Source: Paenalicyclobacillus cellulosilyticus
GTDB lineage: Bacteria; Bacillota; Bacilli; Alicyclobacillales; Alicyclobacillaceae
Direction of reading: 5' to 3'
DNA: 64,000 nt
NCBI RefSeq assembly: GCF_014647315.1
Contig: NZ_BMOY01000008.1
Location: 16,614 to 80,613 of the forward strand
Position 1 is the stretch's first letter, and each line of letters begins with the position of its first letter. The position numbers and the translations under genes are program-made. The notes below the pieces were generated by a model. The model worked only from the letters and a program-made list of their open reading frames with translations. It had not been told where the DNA came from and made no database searches. Below, piece by piece: positions 18,339-28,999 of the stretch.

Positions 18339-18383
18339 GCTCAGTGTCCACCTCCGGGAGAGATTCAAAAATCTATATGAAAC

Positions 18384-18427
18384 GCGACCGCAGCCCCAGT
18401 TTGTTGGGCAGCCGCGCTGCCGGTCGC
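18384..18427 (-). other. Hairpin between rpmJ and rpsM
   Basis: GCGACC plus GCAGC pair with GCTGC plus GGTCGC, an 11-pair stem with one bulge and an inner CCC/GGG pair. It sits in the widest gap of the spc-alpha cluster, 46 bases before rpsM. No promoter is obvious and no T tract follows directly. It could be an mRNA-processing or regulatory element. Confidence 0.4.
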
Positions 18428-18525
18428 GGGCATCCCGTGTTGCACCGCCGCTTCCGCCACCTTGGCCCGTGATGGCGACGGCCCATGGCGACGGCCGATA
18501 ACGCGCCGAGGGTTGCGGACGATCC

Positions 18526-18639
18526 TCAACCCTGGCGCTGCTTATGCTTCGGATTCTCGCAGATGATCATCACGTTGCCCTTGCGGCGAATGACCTTACA
18601 CTTTTCGCACATCGGCTTCACAGACGGGCGAACCTTCAT
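18526..18639 (-). CDS. rpmJ: 50S ribosomal protein L36
   Basis: L36, 37 residues, starting [20 protein letters not shown]. Three Cys and one His form the zinc ribbon of the 'C+' type. Start ATG at 18639 with GAGGAGG seven bases upstream. It lies between infA and rpsM as usual. Confidence 0.98.
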   Translation of the reverse strand: MKVRPSVKPMCEKCKVIRRKGNVMIICENPKHKQRQG

Positions 18640-18703
18640 CGTCATCCCTCCTCGCCCCAATTGTGCAATCTTACCCGATACTCGACAGTTTGGCCAGCCA
18701 CAC

Positions 18704-18922
18704 TTACTTGTAACGGTAGGTGATCCTTCCACGCGTCAGGTCGTAGGGCGATAACTCGACGGTCACCCGGTCACCCGGGAGGATCTTGATGTAATGCATC
18801 CGGATTTTTCCGGAGACATGGGCGAGGACCTTGTGGCCGTTTTCCAGTTCCACACGGAACATCGCGTTGGGCAGCGGTTCGATGACCGTGCCCTCCACTT
18901 CAATGACATCCTCTTTCGCCAT
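18704..18922 (-). CDS. infA: Translation initiation factor IF-1
   Basis: IF-1, 72 residues, a single S1/OB-fold protein that blocks the A site during initiation. It runs from [11 protein letters not shown] to the conserved [12 protein letters not shown]. The start lies inside the end of the upstream KOW gene, a 23-base overlap that suggests coupled translation. Confidence 0.98.
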   Translation of the reverse strand: MAKEDVIEVEGTVIEPLPNAMFRVELENGHKVLAHVSGKIRMHYIKILPGDRVTVELSPYDLTRGRITYRYK

Positions 18923-19244
18923 GCGGAACACTCCCTTCTTCGCGTTCTTCGCCGGCTCTCGGGTTGGCTGCGTAAAACTGCTTCATCACGTGCCGGAGGC
19001 GCGCGTTGGTGATCTTGCCTTCTGCACGCAATTGCTCCTGGATCTCCGTGGCGACCACCGGTGTCCGCCGGATGTGCAACACGTTCTTCTTCTTCGGCCG
19101 GTCCACCTTGCGCCGGTCGCCGTCGGCCAACAGGACGAAGCGATCCGGTTCATGGCCGATGACGACGGCGAACGTGCCTGCATCGCGCCCCCGGATCACT
19201 TCCACCACGCGGCCGATCTCCGGTAAGGATGGAGCTCTGCGCAT
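18900..19244 (-). CDS. KOW-domain (L14e-like) RNA-binding protein
   Basis: A 114-residue protein with an N-terminal KOW motif ([21 protein letters not shown]) and a basic segment ([18 protein letters not shown]). It matches the small L14E/L27E-like protein found before infA in many Firmicutes. Its ribosomal role is not well defined. In B. subtilis map separates it from adk; here it follows adk by 3 bases. Confidence 0.88.
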   Translation of the reverse strand: MRRAPSLPEIGRVVEVIRGRDAGTFAVVIGHEPDRFVLLADGDRRKVDRPKKKNVLHIRRTPVVATEIQEQLRAEGKITNARLRHVMKQFYAANPRAGEEREEGSVPHGERGCH

Positions 19245-19247
19245 CGC

Positions 19248-19904
19248 TCACCCCTGCCCTCGGACATCGTGGAGAATGTTCCGGATGTCGTGCCACACCT
19301 CGTCCACCGTCCGGTTGCCGTCGATGGTGTACAATACGCCCTGGCGGCTGTAATGCTCCACCAACGGCTCCGTGGCCGCGTACTGAGCCAAACGGGTCGC
19401 CACCGCTTCCTCGGTGTCGTCCGAGCGCTGGTAGAGTTCGCCGCCGCAGCGGTCACAACGCCCGGGCGTCACCGGCGGCTGAAACACCATGTGGTAGACG
19501 GCCCCGCACTGCCGGCAGATCCGCCGGCCGGTGAGGCGCGCAAGCAGCACCTCGCGCGGAACCCGGATATATAATACACAATTCAGTGGACGACCGATCT
19601 CTGCCAGCATCGCGTCCAGCGCTTCCGCCTGGGGCAGCGTGCGCGGGAACCCGTCGAGCAGGAACCCTGCTCGGGTATCCGGCTGTTGCAAACGCTCGCG
19701 GATCACACGGATGGTCAGTTCGTCCGGGACCAGCCGCCCGCTGTCCAGATACGGCTTCACCTCCCGGCCCAATGGCGTGTCTGCCGCGATGGCCGCGCGA
19801 AACATGTCGCCCGTCGAGATGTGCGGCACCGCAAACTCCGCCGCGATCCGCTGTGCCTGCGTTCCCTTGCCGGCCCCAGGCAGGCCGAGCAGCATGACCT
19901 GCAT
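19248..19904 (-). CDS. adk: Adenylate kinase
   Basis: Adk interconverts 2 ADP with ATP and AMP. The 218-residue protein has the P-loop GLPGAGKGT (about 7-15), HISTGDMFR, LDGFPRTLPQA and a zinc LID with CRQC and CDRC as in Gram-positive enzymes. The ATG at 19904 follows a GGGGGGG run. The same frame stays open far upstream inside secY, but this is a high-GC artefact. Confidence 0.98.
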   Translation of the reverse strand: MQVMLLGLPGAGKGTQAQRIAAEFAVPHISTGDMFRAAIAADTPLGREVKPYLDSGRLVPDELTIRVIRERLQQPDTRAGFLLDGFPRTLPQAEALDAMLAEIGRPLNCVLYIRVPREVLLARLTGRRICRQCGAVYHMVFQPPVTPGRCDRCGGELYQRSDDTEEAVATRLAQYAATEPLVEHYSRQGVLYTIDGNRTVDEVWHDIRNILHDVRGQG

Positions 19905-19933
19905 CGCGAATTCCCCCCCGTGGCTGCCCGGGT

Positions 19934-21217
19934 TCACCGGATGAACCCGCGGTAATGGCGCTGCAGCATCTGGCCTTCCATCTGTTGCAGCGTTTGCAGC
20001 GCGACACCGACGATAATGAGCAGGGATGTGCCGCCCATATAGACGGACGTCAGGCTGATGCCGCGTAAGATCGTATAGGGCAGGACCGAGATCACCCCGA
20101 GGAACAGCGAGCCAAACACCGTGATGCGGTTGATGACGCGAATCAGGTACTGCTCCGTCTCCAAGCCCGGCCGCACACCCGGGATGTATCCTGCGTGCTT
20201 CTGCAACTGTTCCGCCAACTGCTGCGGGTTGATCTGAATGTGCGTGTAAAAGAACGTGAACGCGACGATGAGCACAATCTCCAAGGCGATGTACCAAGAG
20301 GACTGAGGCGACAGGTAACGCATGATGAACGCCGCCCACGCCCGTTGGCTGAAGTACATCGCGACGGCGTACGGCAAGAAAAGCAATGAAGTGGCAAAGA
20401 TCACCGGGATGACGCCCGCCGCGTTCACCTTCAGCGGGATGTGCGTCTGTTGCCCGGTGTAGATGGTCCGCCCCACCACGCGCTTCGCGTACTGCACCGG
20501 AATACGCCGCTCCGCCTGTTGCACGAACACGATGAGGGCGAACAAGGCCACCACGCCCGCGACGAGCAGGATGACCTTCACCACGCTCCAGAACAGCGGC
20601 CCGGGATGCGCGTAAAACCAATTTTGGTAGATCTCTTGTCCAATCTGCCCGAAGCGGGAGATGATGCTCACGAAGATGATGATGGAGATGCCGTTCCCCA
20701 CACCCTTCTCCGTGATCATCTCCCCGAACCACATCAGCAGCGTGTCGCCCGCGGTCAGCGCAAGGACGATCACGACGTACGACCACCAGTCGTGAAAGTA
20801 GAGCACGCCTTCGCGAACGAACCCGTAAGTGATCCCGGACGCCTGCAGAATCCCGAAGGCAACCGTCAGGTACCGGGTCACCTGCGTGAGCTTGCGCCGT
20901 CCGGACTCCCCTTCCTTCGCCCACTCCTCGAACCGCGGGATGACGCCCGACTGCAGGAGTTGGACGACGATGGACGCCGTGATGTACGGCATGACGCTCA
21001 TCGCAAAGATGGAAAAGCGGTAGAACGCGCCGCCGGAAAACAAGTTCAGAATGTTGAACAGCGCGTTCTGTTGCTGCGATGACGTCAGGAGCGCCGCGTT
21101 CATCCCCGGCACCTGCACGTAGGTGCCGATGCGATAGACGGCAATCATGAACAACGTGAAGAGGATCCGTTTGCGCAAGTGTTTTAAACGCCACAGATTC
21201 ACGAAGGCTGCGAGCAA
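19934..21217 (-). CDS. secY: Protein translocase subunit SecY
   Basis: SecY is the channel of the Sec translocon. The 427-residue protein has ten predicted helices, including the plug region near residue 60, GGDTLLMWFGEMITEKGVGNG-like loops and the conserved YIPGVRPG. The start is a TTG at 21217 just after the rplO stop, with GAGGTGA six bases upstream. It aligns residue for residue with the B. subtilis N-terminus. Confidence 0.97.
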   Translation of the reverse strand: MLAAFVNLWRLKHLRKRILFTLFMIAVYRIGTYVQVPGMNAALLTSSQQQNALFNILNLFSGGAFYRFSIFAMSVMPYITASIVVQLLQSGVIPRFEEWAKEGESGRRKLTQVTRYLTVAFGILQASGITYGFVREGVLYFHDWWSYVVIVLALTAGDTLLMWFGEMITEKGVGNGISIIIFVSIISRFGQIGQEIYQNWFYAHPGPLFWSVVKVILLVAGVVALFALIVFVQQAERRIPVQYAKRVVGRTIYTGQQTHIPLKVNAAGVIPVIFATSLLFLPYAVAMYFSQRAWAAFIMRYLSPQSSWYIALEIVLIVAFTFFYTHIQINPQQLAEQLQKHAGYIPGVRPGLETEQYLIRVINRITVFGSLFLGVISVLPYTILRGISLTSVYMGGTSLLIIVGVALQTLQQMEGQMLQRHYRGFIR

Positions 21218-21218
21218 A

Positions 21219-21662
21219 CTATATCACCTCGGCCGTACCGCCGGCAGCCGCAATCTTCTCCTTGGCCGAATCCGAGTATGCGTGGGCGCGGACGGTCAAC
21301 TGCACCTCGAGGTCGCCCTTGCCGAGGATCTTGACGCCGTCCAGCAGCTTGCGGATGATCCGCCGCTCCAGCAGCAACTCCGGCGTGACGACCGTACCGG
21401 GTTCAAACACGTTCAATTGCGACACGTTGACGATGGCATACTCCTTTTTGTGCGGCGCGTTGGTAAACCCGCGTTTCGGGAGCCGGCGGAAGAGCGGCGT
21501 CTGACCACCCTCGAACCCGGGGCGCACCCCCCCGCCCGCACGGGCCCATTGGCCCTTCGTCCCGCGCGTGGCCGTCTTGCCGTGACCGGAACTCGTGCCG
21601 CGGCCGAGGCGCTTGCGCGGACGCCGTGAACCAGGCGCTGGCTTCAGCTCATGGATCTGCAT
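21219..21662 (-). CDS. rplO: 50S ribosomal protein L15
   Basis: L15, 147 residues, a late assembly protein. It has [35 protein letters not shown] and [15 protein letters not shown]. Start ATG at 21662 with CAGGAGGTG upstream. One base separates its stop from secY. Confidence 0.98.
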   Translation of the reverse strand: MQIHELKPAPGSRRPRKRLGRGTSSGHGKTATRGTKGQWARAGGGVRPGFEGGQTPLFRRLPKRGFTNAPHKKEYAIVNVSQLNVFEPGTVVTPELLLERRIIRKLLDGVKILGKGDLEVQLTVRAHAYSDSAKEKIAAAGGTAEVI

Positions 21663-21678
21663 CGTCTCACCTCCTGGG

Positions 21679-21870
21679 TTATTCCGCGTCCACCGTCTGC
21701 ACCTTGACAAGGTGGCGGACTTTCTCGACCATGCCGCGGATGACGGGGGTATCCTCATGAACCACCGTTTGGTGCAGCTTGCGCAAACCCAGCGCCGCCA
21801 CCGTCCGCCGCTGCGTCTCCGGTCGGCCAATCAGGCTGCGGACCAACGTGATGGACAGCTTGTTCGCCAC
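21679..21870 (-). CDS. rpmD: 50S ribosomal protein L30
   Basis: L30, 63 residues, with [15 protein letters not shown] and [16 protein letters not shown] at 21870, seven bases from GGAGG, is chosen over the ATG two codons upstream, which almost touches the ribosome-binding site. Confidence 0.96.
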   Translation of the reverse strand: MANKLSITLVRSLIGRPETQRRTVAALGLRKLHQTVVHEDTPVIRGMVEKVRHLVKVQTVDAE

Positions 21871-21882
21871 CGTCATCCCTCC

Positions 21883-22380
21883 TTATCCAAATATTTCTTG
21901 CAAGCTCTTGCCGCGCAACCGCGCCACGTCCTGCGGCCGTTTCAGCTTCTTCAGCCCGTCGATGGTCGCGTGGACCATGTTGATGGGGTTGTCGGACCCG
22001 AGCGACTTGGTCGCGATGTCTTTGATGCCCGCCAACTCCAGCACGGCGCGCACCGGACCGCCGGCGATGACCCCCGTACCCTCCGGCGCCGGCTTCATGA
22101 ACACCTTGCCTGCGCCAAAATGGCCGATCACGTCGTGCGGGATGGTGGTCTTGCGCAGCGGCACCTCAATCAGATGCTTTTTCGCATCCTCGATGCCCTT
22201 GCGGATGGCATCCGGGACTTCGGCCGCTTTGCCGAGGCCGACCCCGACATGGCCCTTGCCGTCGCCCACGACCACGAGCGCGGAGAACGAGAAGCGACGC
22301 CCGCCCTGGACGACCTTCGCCACGCGGTTGACCGAAACGACCTTCTCGCTCAGCTCCAGTTGATTGGGATCAATGCGCAC
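21883..22380 (-). CDS. rpsE: 30S ribosomal protein S5
   Basis: S5, 165 residues, controls decoding accuracy with S4. The N-terminal double-stranded RNA-binding fold has [24 protein letters not shown], and the C-terminal domain has [19 protein letters not shown]. It begins with GTG at 22380 after GAGGAAGGTG. Confidence 0.98.
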   Translation of the reverse strand: MRIDPNQLELSEKVVSVNRVAKVVQGGRRFSFSALVVVGDGKGHVGVGLGKAAEVPDAIRKGIEDAKKHLIEVPLRKTTIPHDVIGHFGAGKVFMKPAPEGTGVIAGGPVRAVLELAGIKDIATKSLGSDNPINMVHATIDGLKKLKRPQDVARLRGKSLQEIFG

Positions 22381-22401
22381 AACGACACCTTCCTCTCCGC
22401 T

Positions 22402-22770
22402 TCAGAATTCAAGCCCGGCTTCGCGCGCCGCATCCGCCAGTGCACGCACCCGGCCATGATACAGATAACCGCCGCGATCGAACACCACTGCTTTCACACC
22501 CTTTTCCAGGGCCCGCTTCGCCACCAACTCGCCGACCTTGCGCGCTGCTTCGATGTCCGACCCCGACTCCAGCTGCCCGCGCAGCTCCTTGTCGAGCGTC
22601 GAGGCGCTGACGAGGGTATGCCCCTTGGTGTCGTCAATCACCTGGGCATAGATGTGCTTGTTCGATCGAAACACGTTCAGGCGCGGCCGTTCCGGCGTGC
22701 CGAAAATCCGCTTGCGCACCCGCCGGTGGCGGCGTTGGCGCGCCTCGTTCCGATCCGGTTTCGTGATCAC
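22402..22770 (-). CDS. rplR: 50S ribosomal protein L18
   Basis: L18, 122 residues, binds 5S rRNA with L5. It has a basic N-terminus, [21 protein letters not shown] and a C-terminal [25 protein letters not shown]. It starts with GTG at 22770 after AAGGAGA. Confidence 0.98.
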   Translation of the reverse strand: MITKPDRNEARQRRHRRVRKRIFGTPERPRLNVFRSNKHIYAQVIDDTKGHTLVSASTLDKELRGQLESGSDIEAARKVGELVAKRALEKGVKAVVFDRGGYLYHGRVRALADAAREAGLEF

Positions 22771-22806
22771 GCTGCGACTCTCCTTTCCTTTTCGCTACGC
22801 TGCGGA

Positions 22807-23346
22807 TTACTTCTTCCCGGTTTTGCCGACCTTGCGCCGCACGACCTCATCCTCATACTTGATGCCCTTGCCCTTGTACGGCTCAGGCGGCCGGATGGAC
22901 CGCACCTTGGCTGCGTAGATGCCGACCTTTTCCTTGTCGATGCCGCGGACAATCAACCGGTTGGGGGCCGGTACCTCGACCTCGATGCCCGGCTCGTTCG
23001 GCAGTTCCACCGGATGGGAGAAGCCCACGGTCAGCGTGACCTTGTTTCCCGTCTTCGCCGCACGGTAACCGACGCCGACGAGCTCCAGGCTCTTGGCATA
23101 ACCGTTCGTCACGCCCTCAATCATGTTCGCGAGCACGCTGCGCGTCGTGCCGTGCAGGCTTTTGTGCAGCTTCTCGTCGCTCGGCCGCTCCACGCGGATC
23201 TGCTGGTCCTCCACAATCACCCGCATGTCCGGATGCACCGTGCGCTGGAGCGTGCCCTTCGGCCCCTTGACGGTCACCACGTTCCCTTCACAGCGGACCT
23301 CGACGCCGGCAGGAATCGGGATCGGCTTTTTACCAATGCGGGACAT
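22807..23346 (-). CDS. rplF: 50S ribosomal protein L6
   Basis: L6, 179 residues, two similar domains near the GTPase centre. It runs from [17 protein letters not shown] to the conserved [21 protein letters not shown] tail. It lies between rpsH and rplR as in all Firmicutes. Confidence 0.99.
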   Translation of the reverse strand: MSRIGKKPIPIPAGVEVRCEGNVVTVKGPKGTLQRTVHPDMRVIVEDQQIRVERPSDEKLHKSLHGTTRSVLANMIEGVTNGYAKSLELVGVGYRAAKTGNKVTLTVGFSHPVELPNEPGIEVEVPAPNRLIVRGIDKEKVGIYAAKVRSIRPPEPYKGKGIKYEDEVVRRKVGKTGKK

Positions 23347-23370
23347 CGTCGCACCTCCGTTCCTTCGTCG

Positions 23371-23766
23371 TCACCAGATGTAGCAGAGGACCTCGCCGCC
23401 GACGTGCAACTTGCGCGCTTCCTTGTCCGTCAAGATCCCTTTGGAAGTCGACAGGATGGCGATGCCCAACCCGCCAAGCACGCGCGGGATGTTATCCGCC
23501 GACACGTACACCCTGAGCCCCGGCTTGCTGATCCGCTTCAGACCGGTGATGACGCGCTCCTGGTTCTTTCCGTATTTCAAAAACAGGCGGATGATCCCCT
23601 GCTTGTCGTCCTCAATGTACTCGGCGTCGCGGATGTATCCCTCGCGCTTCAAGATCTCCGCAATGGCCCGCTTCAGCTTGGAGGCAGGCACCTCCACCTT
23701 CTCGTGTCCGACGAGATTCGCATTGCGGATCCGCGTGAGCATGTCTGCGATCGGATCGGTCATCAT
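23371..23766 (-). CDS. rpsH: 30S ribosomal protein S8
   Basis: S8, 131 residues, a primary 16S binder. It has [16 protein letters not shown] and a C-terminal [13 protein letters not shown]...GGEVLCYIW. Two tandem ATGs precede TDP; 23766 is given, with AGGAGGT ten bases upstream. Confidence 0.98.
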   Translation of the reverse strand: MMTDPIADMLTRIRNANLVGHEKVEVPASKLKRAIAEILKREGYIRDAEYIEDDKQGIIRLFLKYGKNQERVITGLKRISKPGLRVYVSADNIPRVLGGLGIAILSTSKGILTDKEARKLHVGGEVLCYIW

Positions 23767-23795
23767 TCGACGCACTACCTCCTTCCCGCACCTCG

Positions 23796-23981
23796 TCACC
23801 AACTGGCCTTTTTGATGCCCGGCAATTGACCTTTGTACGCCAGGTTCCGGAAGCAGATGCGGCAGACGCCGAACCTCCGGTAGACCGCGTGCGGACGCCC
23901 GCACAGCCGGCAACGCGTGTATGCCCGCGTGCTGAACTTCGGCTTCCGCTGTGCTTTGATGATCAACGCCTTCCTCGCCAC
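23796..23981 (-). CDS. rpsN: 30S ribosomal protein S14, type Z
   Basis: The short, zinc-binding S14 (61 residues) with CRLCGRPH and [16 protein letters not shown]. The family also has a long zinc-free paralogue used under zinc limitation, which is not in this window. Confidence 0.99.
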   Translation of the reverse strand: MARKALIIKAQRKPKFSTRAYTRCRLCGRPHAVYRRFGVCRICFRNLAYKGQLPGIKKASW

Positions 23982-24010
23982 GCCTGTCCCTCCTGTCTCT
24001 TTCCGGTTTC

Positions 24011-24553
24011 TTAAGCCTGCCGGAACGGCATGCCCATCAACGACAGCAACGCCCGCGCTTCCTCGTCCGTCTTCGCCGTCGTGACGATCACGACCTCCAA
24101 TCCGCGGATCTTGTCGACTTTATCGTAATCGATCTCCGGGAAGATCAACTGTTCGCGCAGCCCCAAGGTGTAGTTGCCGCGCCCGTCAAACGCACGCGGC
24201 GACACCCCGCGAAAGTCGCGCACACGCGGCAACGCCACGTTCATCAGCTTATCGAGAAAGTGGTACATCCGCTCCCCGCGCAAGGTCACCATCGCCCCGA
24301 TGGGCATCCCTTGACGAACGCGGAACTGCGCGATGGACCGCTTCGCGCGCGTCACCACCGGCTTCTGGCCGGTGATCAGGGTCAGGTCCTCCACCGCGGC
24401 GTCGATGACCTTCGGGTTCTGGGTCGCTTCACCCAGCCCCATGTTCACGACCACCTTCTCGATCCGCGGCACCTGCATGATGTTTTTATAGTTGAACCGC
24501 TTCATCAATTCACCGACAACATGGTTGTGGTAATGGTCTCGCAAACGGGCCAT
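24011..24553 (-). CDS. rplE: 50S ribosomal protein L5
   Basis: L5, 180 residues, binds 5S rRNA and the P-site tRNA. It shows [44 protein letters not shown] and a C-terminal [17 protein letters not shown]. Start ATG at 24553 follows AAGGGAGGGG. Confidence 0.99.
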   Translation of the reverse strand: MARLRDHYHNHVVGELMKRFNYKNIMQVPRIEKVVVNMGLGEATQNPKVIDAAVEDLTLITGQKPVVTRAKRSIAQFRVRQGMPIGAMVTLRGERMYHFLDKLMNVALPRVRDFRGVSPRAFDGRGNYTLGLREQLIFPEIDYDKVDKIRGLEVVIVTTAKTDEEARALLSLMGMPFRQA

Positions 24554-24575
24554 GCTCGCCCCTCCCTTCACCTGG

Positions 24576-24899
24576 CTACTCGTCCAAGATTTCGCCAGAC
24601 TTTTTCGCGTAGCGGACCTTGCGCCCGTCCTCGAGGAACTTGAATCCCACCCGGGTCGGTTCGCCCGTCTTCGGATCGGCAATCATCACGTTCGAGATGT
24701 GGATGGGCGCCTCCCGCTCGATGATCCCGCCCTCCGGGTACTTCGGATTCGGCTTGGTGTGGCGCTTGATGATGTTGACGCCCTCCACCAAGACGCGCTG
24801 CTTCTTTGGAAACACCGCGAGCACGCGCCCGGTTTTGTTCTTGTCCTTGCCGGCGATGACGACCACCTTGTCGCCCTTCTTGATCCGGAACTTCACCAT
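24576..24899 (-). CDS. rplX: 50S ribosomal protein L24
   Basis: L24, 107 residues, an assembly initiator near the exit tunnel. A KOW motif ([21 protein letters not shown]) leads into [11 protein letters not shown]. The ATG at 24899 has GGGAGG eight bases upstream. A start seven codons earlier is unlikely. Confidence 0.98.
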   Translation of the reverse strand: MVKFRIKKGDKVVVIAGKDKNKTGRVLAVFPKKQRVLVEGVNIIKRHTKPNPKYPEGGIIEREAPIHISNVMIADPKTGEPTRVGFKFLEDGRKVRYAKKSGEILDE

Positions 24900-24951
24900 T
24901 CGTCGCACCTCCCCGCTCATCCGCGGCTTCTGTCCATCGCCCGGGCGGCCG

Positions 24952-25320
24952 TCACAGCACCTCAGGCGCCAACGAGATGATCTTCATGAAATCGCGATCG
25001 CGCAATTCGCGGGCGACCGGACCAAAGATGCGGGTTCCGCGCGGGCTTTTGTCGTCGCGGATGATGACGGCCGCGTTTTCGTCGAACCGGATGTACGACC
25101 CATCCGGGCGGCGCACGCCCCGCTTCGTACGGACGATGACCGCCTTGACGACATCGCCCTTCTTGACAACGCCACCTGGTGTTGCAGATTTCACAGATGC
25201 GACGATGATGTCGCCGATGTTCGCCGTTTTGCGATTGGAGCCGCCCAACACCCGGAAGCACATGATCTCCTTCGCACCTGTGTTATCGGCGACCACCAAC
25301 CGGGTTTGCGGTTGAATCAT
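24952..25320 (-). CDS. rplN: 50S ribosomal protein L14
   Basis: L14, 122 residues, forms intersubunit bridges. [21 protein letters not shown], a central basic loop and the C-terminal [12 protein letters not shown] match the family over its full length. Confidence 0.99.
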   Translation of the reverse strand: MIQPQTRLVVADNTGAKEIMCFRVLGGSNRKTANIGDIIVASVKSATPGGVVKKGDVVKAVIVRTKRGVRRPDGSYIRFDENAAVIIRDDKSPRGTRIFGPVARELRDRDFMKIISLAPEVL

Positions 25321-25415
25321 GCTCTTCCCTCCTCACCTTGGTCTGACCGCGTGCGTCCCGCGCACGTCCCGACGCGTTCTTTACGCCGGCAAGCCGGGGA
25401 CACCGCGGTGGCTCC

Positions 25416-25676
25416 TCAGATCACGTCCGCCTTTTCGACAATCTCGACCAAGCGCCAACGTTTCTCTTTACTGAGCGGCCGCGTCTCCATGATGCGCACA
25501 ATATCGCCGACGCGCGCTTCGTTACGCTCGTCGTGCGCTTTAAACTTCTTCGTGCGGCGCACCGTCTTCCCGTACAGCGGATGCATGACGCGCTCTTCCA
25601 CCGCGACGACGATGGTCTTATCCATCTTATCGCTCACGACTTTGCCCACGCGGACCTTCCGTTGACCCCGCTCCAT
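25416..25676 (-). CDS. rpsQ: 30S ribosomal protein S17
   Basis: S17, 86 residues, an OB-fold primary binder. It has [22 protein letters not shown] and the [22 protein letters not shown] signature. Start ATG at 25676 with GGAGGGATCACAG upstream. Confidence 0.98.
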   Translation of the reverse strand: MERGQRKVRVGKVVSDKMDKTIVVAVEERVMHPLYGKTVRRTKKFKAHDERNEARVGDIVRIMETRPLSKEKRWRLVEIVEKADVI

Positions 25677-25696
25677 CTGTGATCCCTCCTCCCAGC

Positions 25697-25894
25697 TCAA
25701 CCGATGCCGAGTTCACGCTGGCGAAGGATGGTCTTCGCCCGCGCGATGTCCTTACGCACTTGGCGGATCCGCGACGGATTCTCCAATTGGCCGGTGGCGA
25801 GCTGGAAGCGCAGGTTGAACAGCTCGTCTTTCCACTGCTCGATCCGGTTCTGGATCTCCTCACTGCTCAAATTCCGCAGCTCACTGGCTTTCAT
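25697..25894 (-). CDS. rpmC: 50S ribosomal protein L29
   Basis: L29, 65 residues, two helices at the tunnel exit where chaperones dock. [10 protein letters not shown] and [20 protein letters not shown] are diagnostic. The start at 25894 overlaps the end of rplP by 14 bases. Confidence 0.98.
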   Translation of the reverse strand: MKASELRNLSSEEIQNRIEQWKDELFNLRFQLATGQLENPSRIRQVRKDIARAKTILRQRELGIG

Positions 25895-26318
25895 CGGCCT
25901 CTCCACCCGCCTTTTCCCGTACTACGAACTTCGTCTTGATGGGCAGCTTGTGCGAGGCCAGGCGCATCGCTTCCCGGGCCACCTCTTCGCTGACACCGCC
26001 CAACTCGAACAGGATACGCCCCGGCTTCACCACGGCGACCCATTGCTCCGGTGAACCCTTGCCGCTGCCCATCCGCGTTTCCGCCGGTTTTTTCGTCACC
26101 GGCTTACTCGGGAAGATCTTGATCCACACCTTGCCGCCGCGACGGATGTAACGTGTGATCGCGATACGGGCCGCCTCAATCTGCCGGTTTGTCACCCAGG
26201 CAGGCTCCAGCGCCTGCAGGCCGTACTCGCCGAACGTCACCTCGTTGCCGCCCTTGGAACGGCCCTTCAGGCGTCCGCGGTGTTCCTTGCGGTACTTCAC
26301 CCGTTTTGGCATCAGCAT
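25881..26318 (-). CDS. rplP: 50S ribosomal protein L16
   Basis: L16, 145 residues, close to the peptidyl transferase centre. It shows [40 protein letters not shown] and [17 protein letters not shown]. The ATG at 26318 lies two bases past the rpsC stop and aligns with the family start. A TTG two codons upstream is disregarded. Confidence 0.98.
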   Translation of the reverse strand: MLMPKRVKYRKEHRGRLKGRSKGGNEVTFGEYGLQALEPAWVTNRQIEAARIAITRYIRRGGKVWIKIFPSKPVTKKPAETRMGSGKGSPEQWVAVVKPGRILFELGGVSEEVAREAMRLASHKLPIKTKFVVREKAGGEADESQ

Positions 26319-26320
26319 GA

Positions 26321-26986
26321 TCAATTGCCCCCTTCTTCCGCAACCTTCCGTCCGCGCCGCGGCAGCACCTCACCACGGTAGATCCAAACCTTCACGCCGA
26401 TTTGGCCGTACGTCGTCTTGGCCTCCGCCAACGCGTAATCGATGTCCGCCCGCAGCGTGTGCAGCGGCACTGTGCCTTCCGAATAGCCTTCCGTCCGCGC
26501 AATTTCCGCACCGCCGAGACGGCCGGACACCTGCACGCGGACACCCTTGGCCCCGGCGCGCATCACGCGCTGAATCGCCTGTTTCATCGCCCGCCGGAAG
26601 GAGACGCGCCGTTCCAGCTGCGAGGCGATGTTCTCCGCCACCAGCACGGCGGACAAGTCGGGCTGTTTGATCTCCGCGATGGAGATGTGAACCCGCTTGC
26701 CGGTCAGCGCATTCAACTGGTTCCGCAGGGCGTCGACCTCCTGTCCGCCCTTGCCGATGACCATACCCGGCTTCGCCGTATGGATGGTCACGTTGACCCG
26801 GTTCGCTGCGCGCTCGATGTCGACCTGCGCCACAGCGGCATCTTTCAACCGCCGAAAGATGAAGTCCCGGATCTTGATGTCTTCGTGCAACAGCTCTTGG
26901 TAGTTTTTCTTATCGGCGTACCAACGCGACTGCCAGTCGCGGATGATGCCAATCCGCAGGCCCACCGGGTTGACCTTTTGACCCAT
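26321..26986 (-). CDS. rpsC: 30S ribosomal protein S3
   Basis: S3, 221 residues, at the mRNA entry channel. It starts [18 protein letters not shown], has the KH motif [13 protein letters not shown] and the C-terminal [16 protein letters not shown]. It lies between rplV and rplP. Confidence 0.99.
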   Translation of the reverse strand: MGQKVNPVGLRIGIIRDWQSRWYADKKNYQELLHEDIKIRDFIFRRLKDAAVAQVDIERAANRVNVTIHTAKPGMVIGKGGQEVDALRNQLNALTGKRVHISIAEIKQPDLSAVLVAENIASQLERRVSFRRAMKQAIQRVMRAGAKGVRVQVSGRLGGAEIARTEGYSEGTVPLHTLRADIDYALAEAKTTYGQIGVKVWIYRGEVLPRRGRKVAEEGGN

Positions 26987-27050
26987 GTGCCGCCATCCCT
27001 CCTCAAGCTTGCGCGCGGCCGCGGCCGCTGCCGAACCGGCCGCGTCGCGC

Positions 27051-27392
27051 TCACTTCTCCGCCACCACGACCGTGATGTGGCTCGTCCGTTTCAGGATAC
27101 TGAACGCACGACCCTGCGCCCGCGGACGGAACCGCTTCAAGGTCGGGCCGGGATCGACGTAGATCTCCTTGATGTACAGACGGTCGACGTCCATGTTGTG
27201 GTTGTTCTGCGCGTTCGCAATGGCCGAACGCAGCACCTTTTCCACGACCGGGGACGCACCGCGCGGCGTGAATTTGAGGATCGCCAACGCCTCCTGCACC
27301 CGTTTCCCGCGGATGAGGTCGACGACGAGGCGAACCTTACGCGGCGCGATGCGAATGTACTTCGCTCTGGCTCGCGTCTGTCGCACTTCCAT
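27051..27392 (-). CDS. rplV: 50S ribosomal protein L22
   Basis: L22, 113 residues, whose beta-hairpin lines the exit tunnel and can carry macrolide-resistance changes. [23 protein letters not shown] and the [20 protein letters not shown] hairpin are present and look normal. Confidence 0.99.
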   Translation of the reverse strand: MEVRQTRARAKYIRIAPRKVRLVVDLIRGKRVQEALAILKFTPRGASPVVEKVLRSAIANAQNNHNMDVDRLYIKEIYVDPGPTLKRFRPRAQGRAFSILKRTSHITVVVAEK

Positions 27393-27418
27393 GCATGTTC
27401 CTCCTCGTTGCCATCAGG

Positions 27419-27700
27419 TTAACGGGAACGGGATGCTTTCTCGTCTCCCGCGTGCCCCTTGAATGTCCGCGTCGGAGCGAATTCACCCAACTTGTGCCCG
27501 ACCATGTCCTCCGTGATGTACACCGGCACATGCTTGCGGCCGTCATGAACTGCGAACGTGTGCCCGACGAAGATGGGCAGGATGGTCGACCGCCGGGACC
27601 AAGTCTTGATGACCCGCTTCTCACCCGCGGCGTTGAGCGCCTCCACCTTTTTGATAAGATACTCGTCGCAGAACGGACCCTTCTTCAGTGAGCGACCCAT
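27419..27700 (-). CDS. rpsS: 30S ribosomal protein S19
   Basis: S19, 93 residues, in the 30S head with S13. It has [44 protein letters not shown] and [11 protein letters not shown]. The start ATG at 27700 is the conserved one; the open frame upstream of it is not homologous. Confidence 0.99.
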   Translation of the reverse strand: MGRSLKKGPFCDEYLIKKVEALNAAGEKRVIKTWSRRSTILPIFVGHTFAVHDGRKHVPVYITEDMVGHKLGEFAPTRTFKGHAGDEKASRSR

Positions 27701-27820
27701 ACGCAGTACCCCCCTTCCGAATGCCTCTCGGATACAGCTGCCGGCTTGCCGGCGCGCGTACACCAGGCGTCGCACGGCAGCATTGCCTCATCCCGATGGC
27801 ACCGCCCAGCCGCCATGGCA

Positions 27821-28651
27821 TCAGCCGTTGCGGCGGCGCACGATGAACTTGTTGCTCGGCTTGTTCTTCTTCCGGGTCTTTTTCCCCAGCGTCGGTTTCC
27901 CCCACGGCGTGACGGGCGACTTGCGGCCAATCGGCGCCTTGCCCTCGCCGCCACCGTGCGGGTGGTCGACCGGGTTCATCGCCACGCCGCGAACGGCCGG
28001 ACGACGGCGGAGCCAGCGGGATCGACCCGCTTTGCCGATGTTGATGTTCTCATGATCCAGGTTGCCGACCTGCCCGACCGTGGCGCGGCACTCCAGCCGA
28101 ATCAGACGCACCTCCCCGGACGTCAGCCGGACATGCGCATAGTCGCCTTCCTTCGCCAGCAGCTGCGCCGCCGCGCCGGCAGCCCGCACCAGCTGCCCGC
28201 CGCGGCCCGGATACAGCTCGATGTTGTGAATGACCGTACCGACCGGAATGTTCGCCAGCGGCAACGCGTTGCCAGGCTTGATGTCCGCATTGGGGCCGGA
28301 CATCACCGTATCGCCCACCTTCAATCCCACCGGCGCGATGATGTACCGCTTCTCACCGTCCGCGTAGTGCAACAACGCGATGCGCGCAGAACGGTTCGGG
28401 TCATATTCGATGGTCGCGACTTTTGCCGGGATGCCGTCCTTATCGCGCTTGAAGTCGATGATGCGGTACATCCGCTTATGACCGCCACCGCGGTGCCGCA
28501 CCGTGATCCGCCCTTGATTGTTGCGGCCAGCCCGCTTTTTCAAAGGCACAAGCAACGACTTCTCCGGCTCGTCGGTGGTGATCTCCTCGAACGTGGAGAC
28601 AGACATAAACCGCCGGCCCGGAGACGTCGGGCGGTACTTTTTAATGCCCAC
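27821..28651 (-). CDS. rplB: 50S ribosomal protein L2
   Basis: L2, 276 residues, near the peptidyl transferase centre. [25 protein letters not shown] and [20 protein letters not shown] (with the functionally important His) are conserved. The start is a GTG at 28651 with AGGAGGT seven bases upstream. Confidence 0.99.
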   Translation of the reverse strand: MGIKKYRPTSPGRRFMSVSTFEEITTDEPEKSLLVPLKKRAGRNNQGRITVRHRGGGHKRMYRIIDFKRDKDGIPAKVATIEYDPNRSARIALLHYADGEKRYIIAPVGLKVGDTVMSGPNADIKPGNALPLANIPVGTVIHNIELYPGRGGQLVRAAGAAAQLLAKEGDYAHVRLTSGEVRLIRLECRATVGQVGNLDHENINIGKAGRSRWLRRRPAVRGVAMNPVDHPHGGGEGKAPIGRKSPVTPWGKPTLGKKTRKKNKPSNKFIVRRRNG

Positions 28652-28705
28652 GAGCGCTACCTCCTCCACATGGAACATGGCGTTCCGCCACGCAGGCGGA
28701 CGCGA

Positions 28706-28999
28706 TCACGACGACGATTCGCCGAACAACTCAATCGGCTTGGAATCCGGGGTCAGCTTGACGATAGCCTTTTTCCACTCCGATGTGCGGCCGACGAAAC
28801 GGCCGACCCGCTTCCGCTTGCCGGGCACCCGCATCGTCCACACCTGGGCCACCTTGACGCCGAACAACTTTTCCACCGCCTGGCGGATCTCGACCTTGTT
28901 CGCCCGCTTATCCACCTCGAAGACGTACTTGCCTTCTTCCATCAATTGCGTCGACTTCTCGGTGATGATGGGGCGCTTGATCAGGTCCCGCGGGTCCAT
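28706..28999 (-). CDS. rplW: 50S ribosomal protein L23
   Basis: L23, 97 residues, the docking site for trigger factor and SRP at the tunnel exit. It has [14 protein letters not shown] and [22 protein letters not shown]. Its start codon overlaps the rplD stop by one base. Confidence 0.98.
   Translation of the reverse strand: MDPRDLIKRPIITEKSTQLMEEGKYVFEVDKRANKVEIRQAVEKLFGVKVAQVWTMRVPGKRKRVGRFVGRTSEWKKAIVKLTPDSKPIELFGESSS

Noticed and set aside
19248..21194. A 648-codon minus-strand frame fusing adk to upstream sequence
   Set aside because: The first two thirds lie inside secY in another frame; adk has its own start and homologous N-terminus at 19904.
21595..23829. A 744-codon plus-strand frame across rplO-rpsH
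   Set aside because: It spans several certain ribosomal protein genes on the other strand and resembles no protein family.
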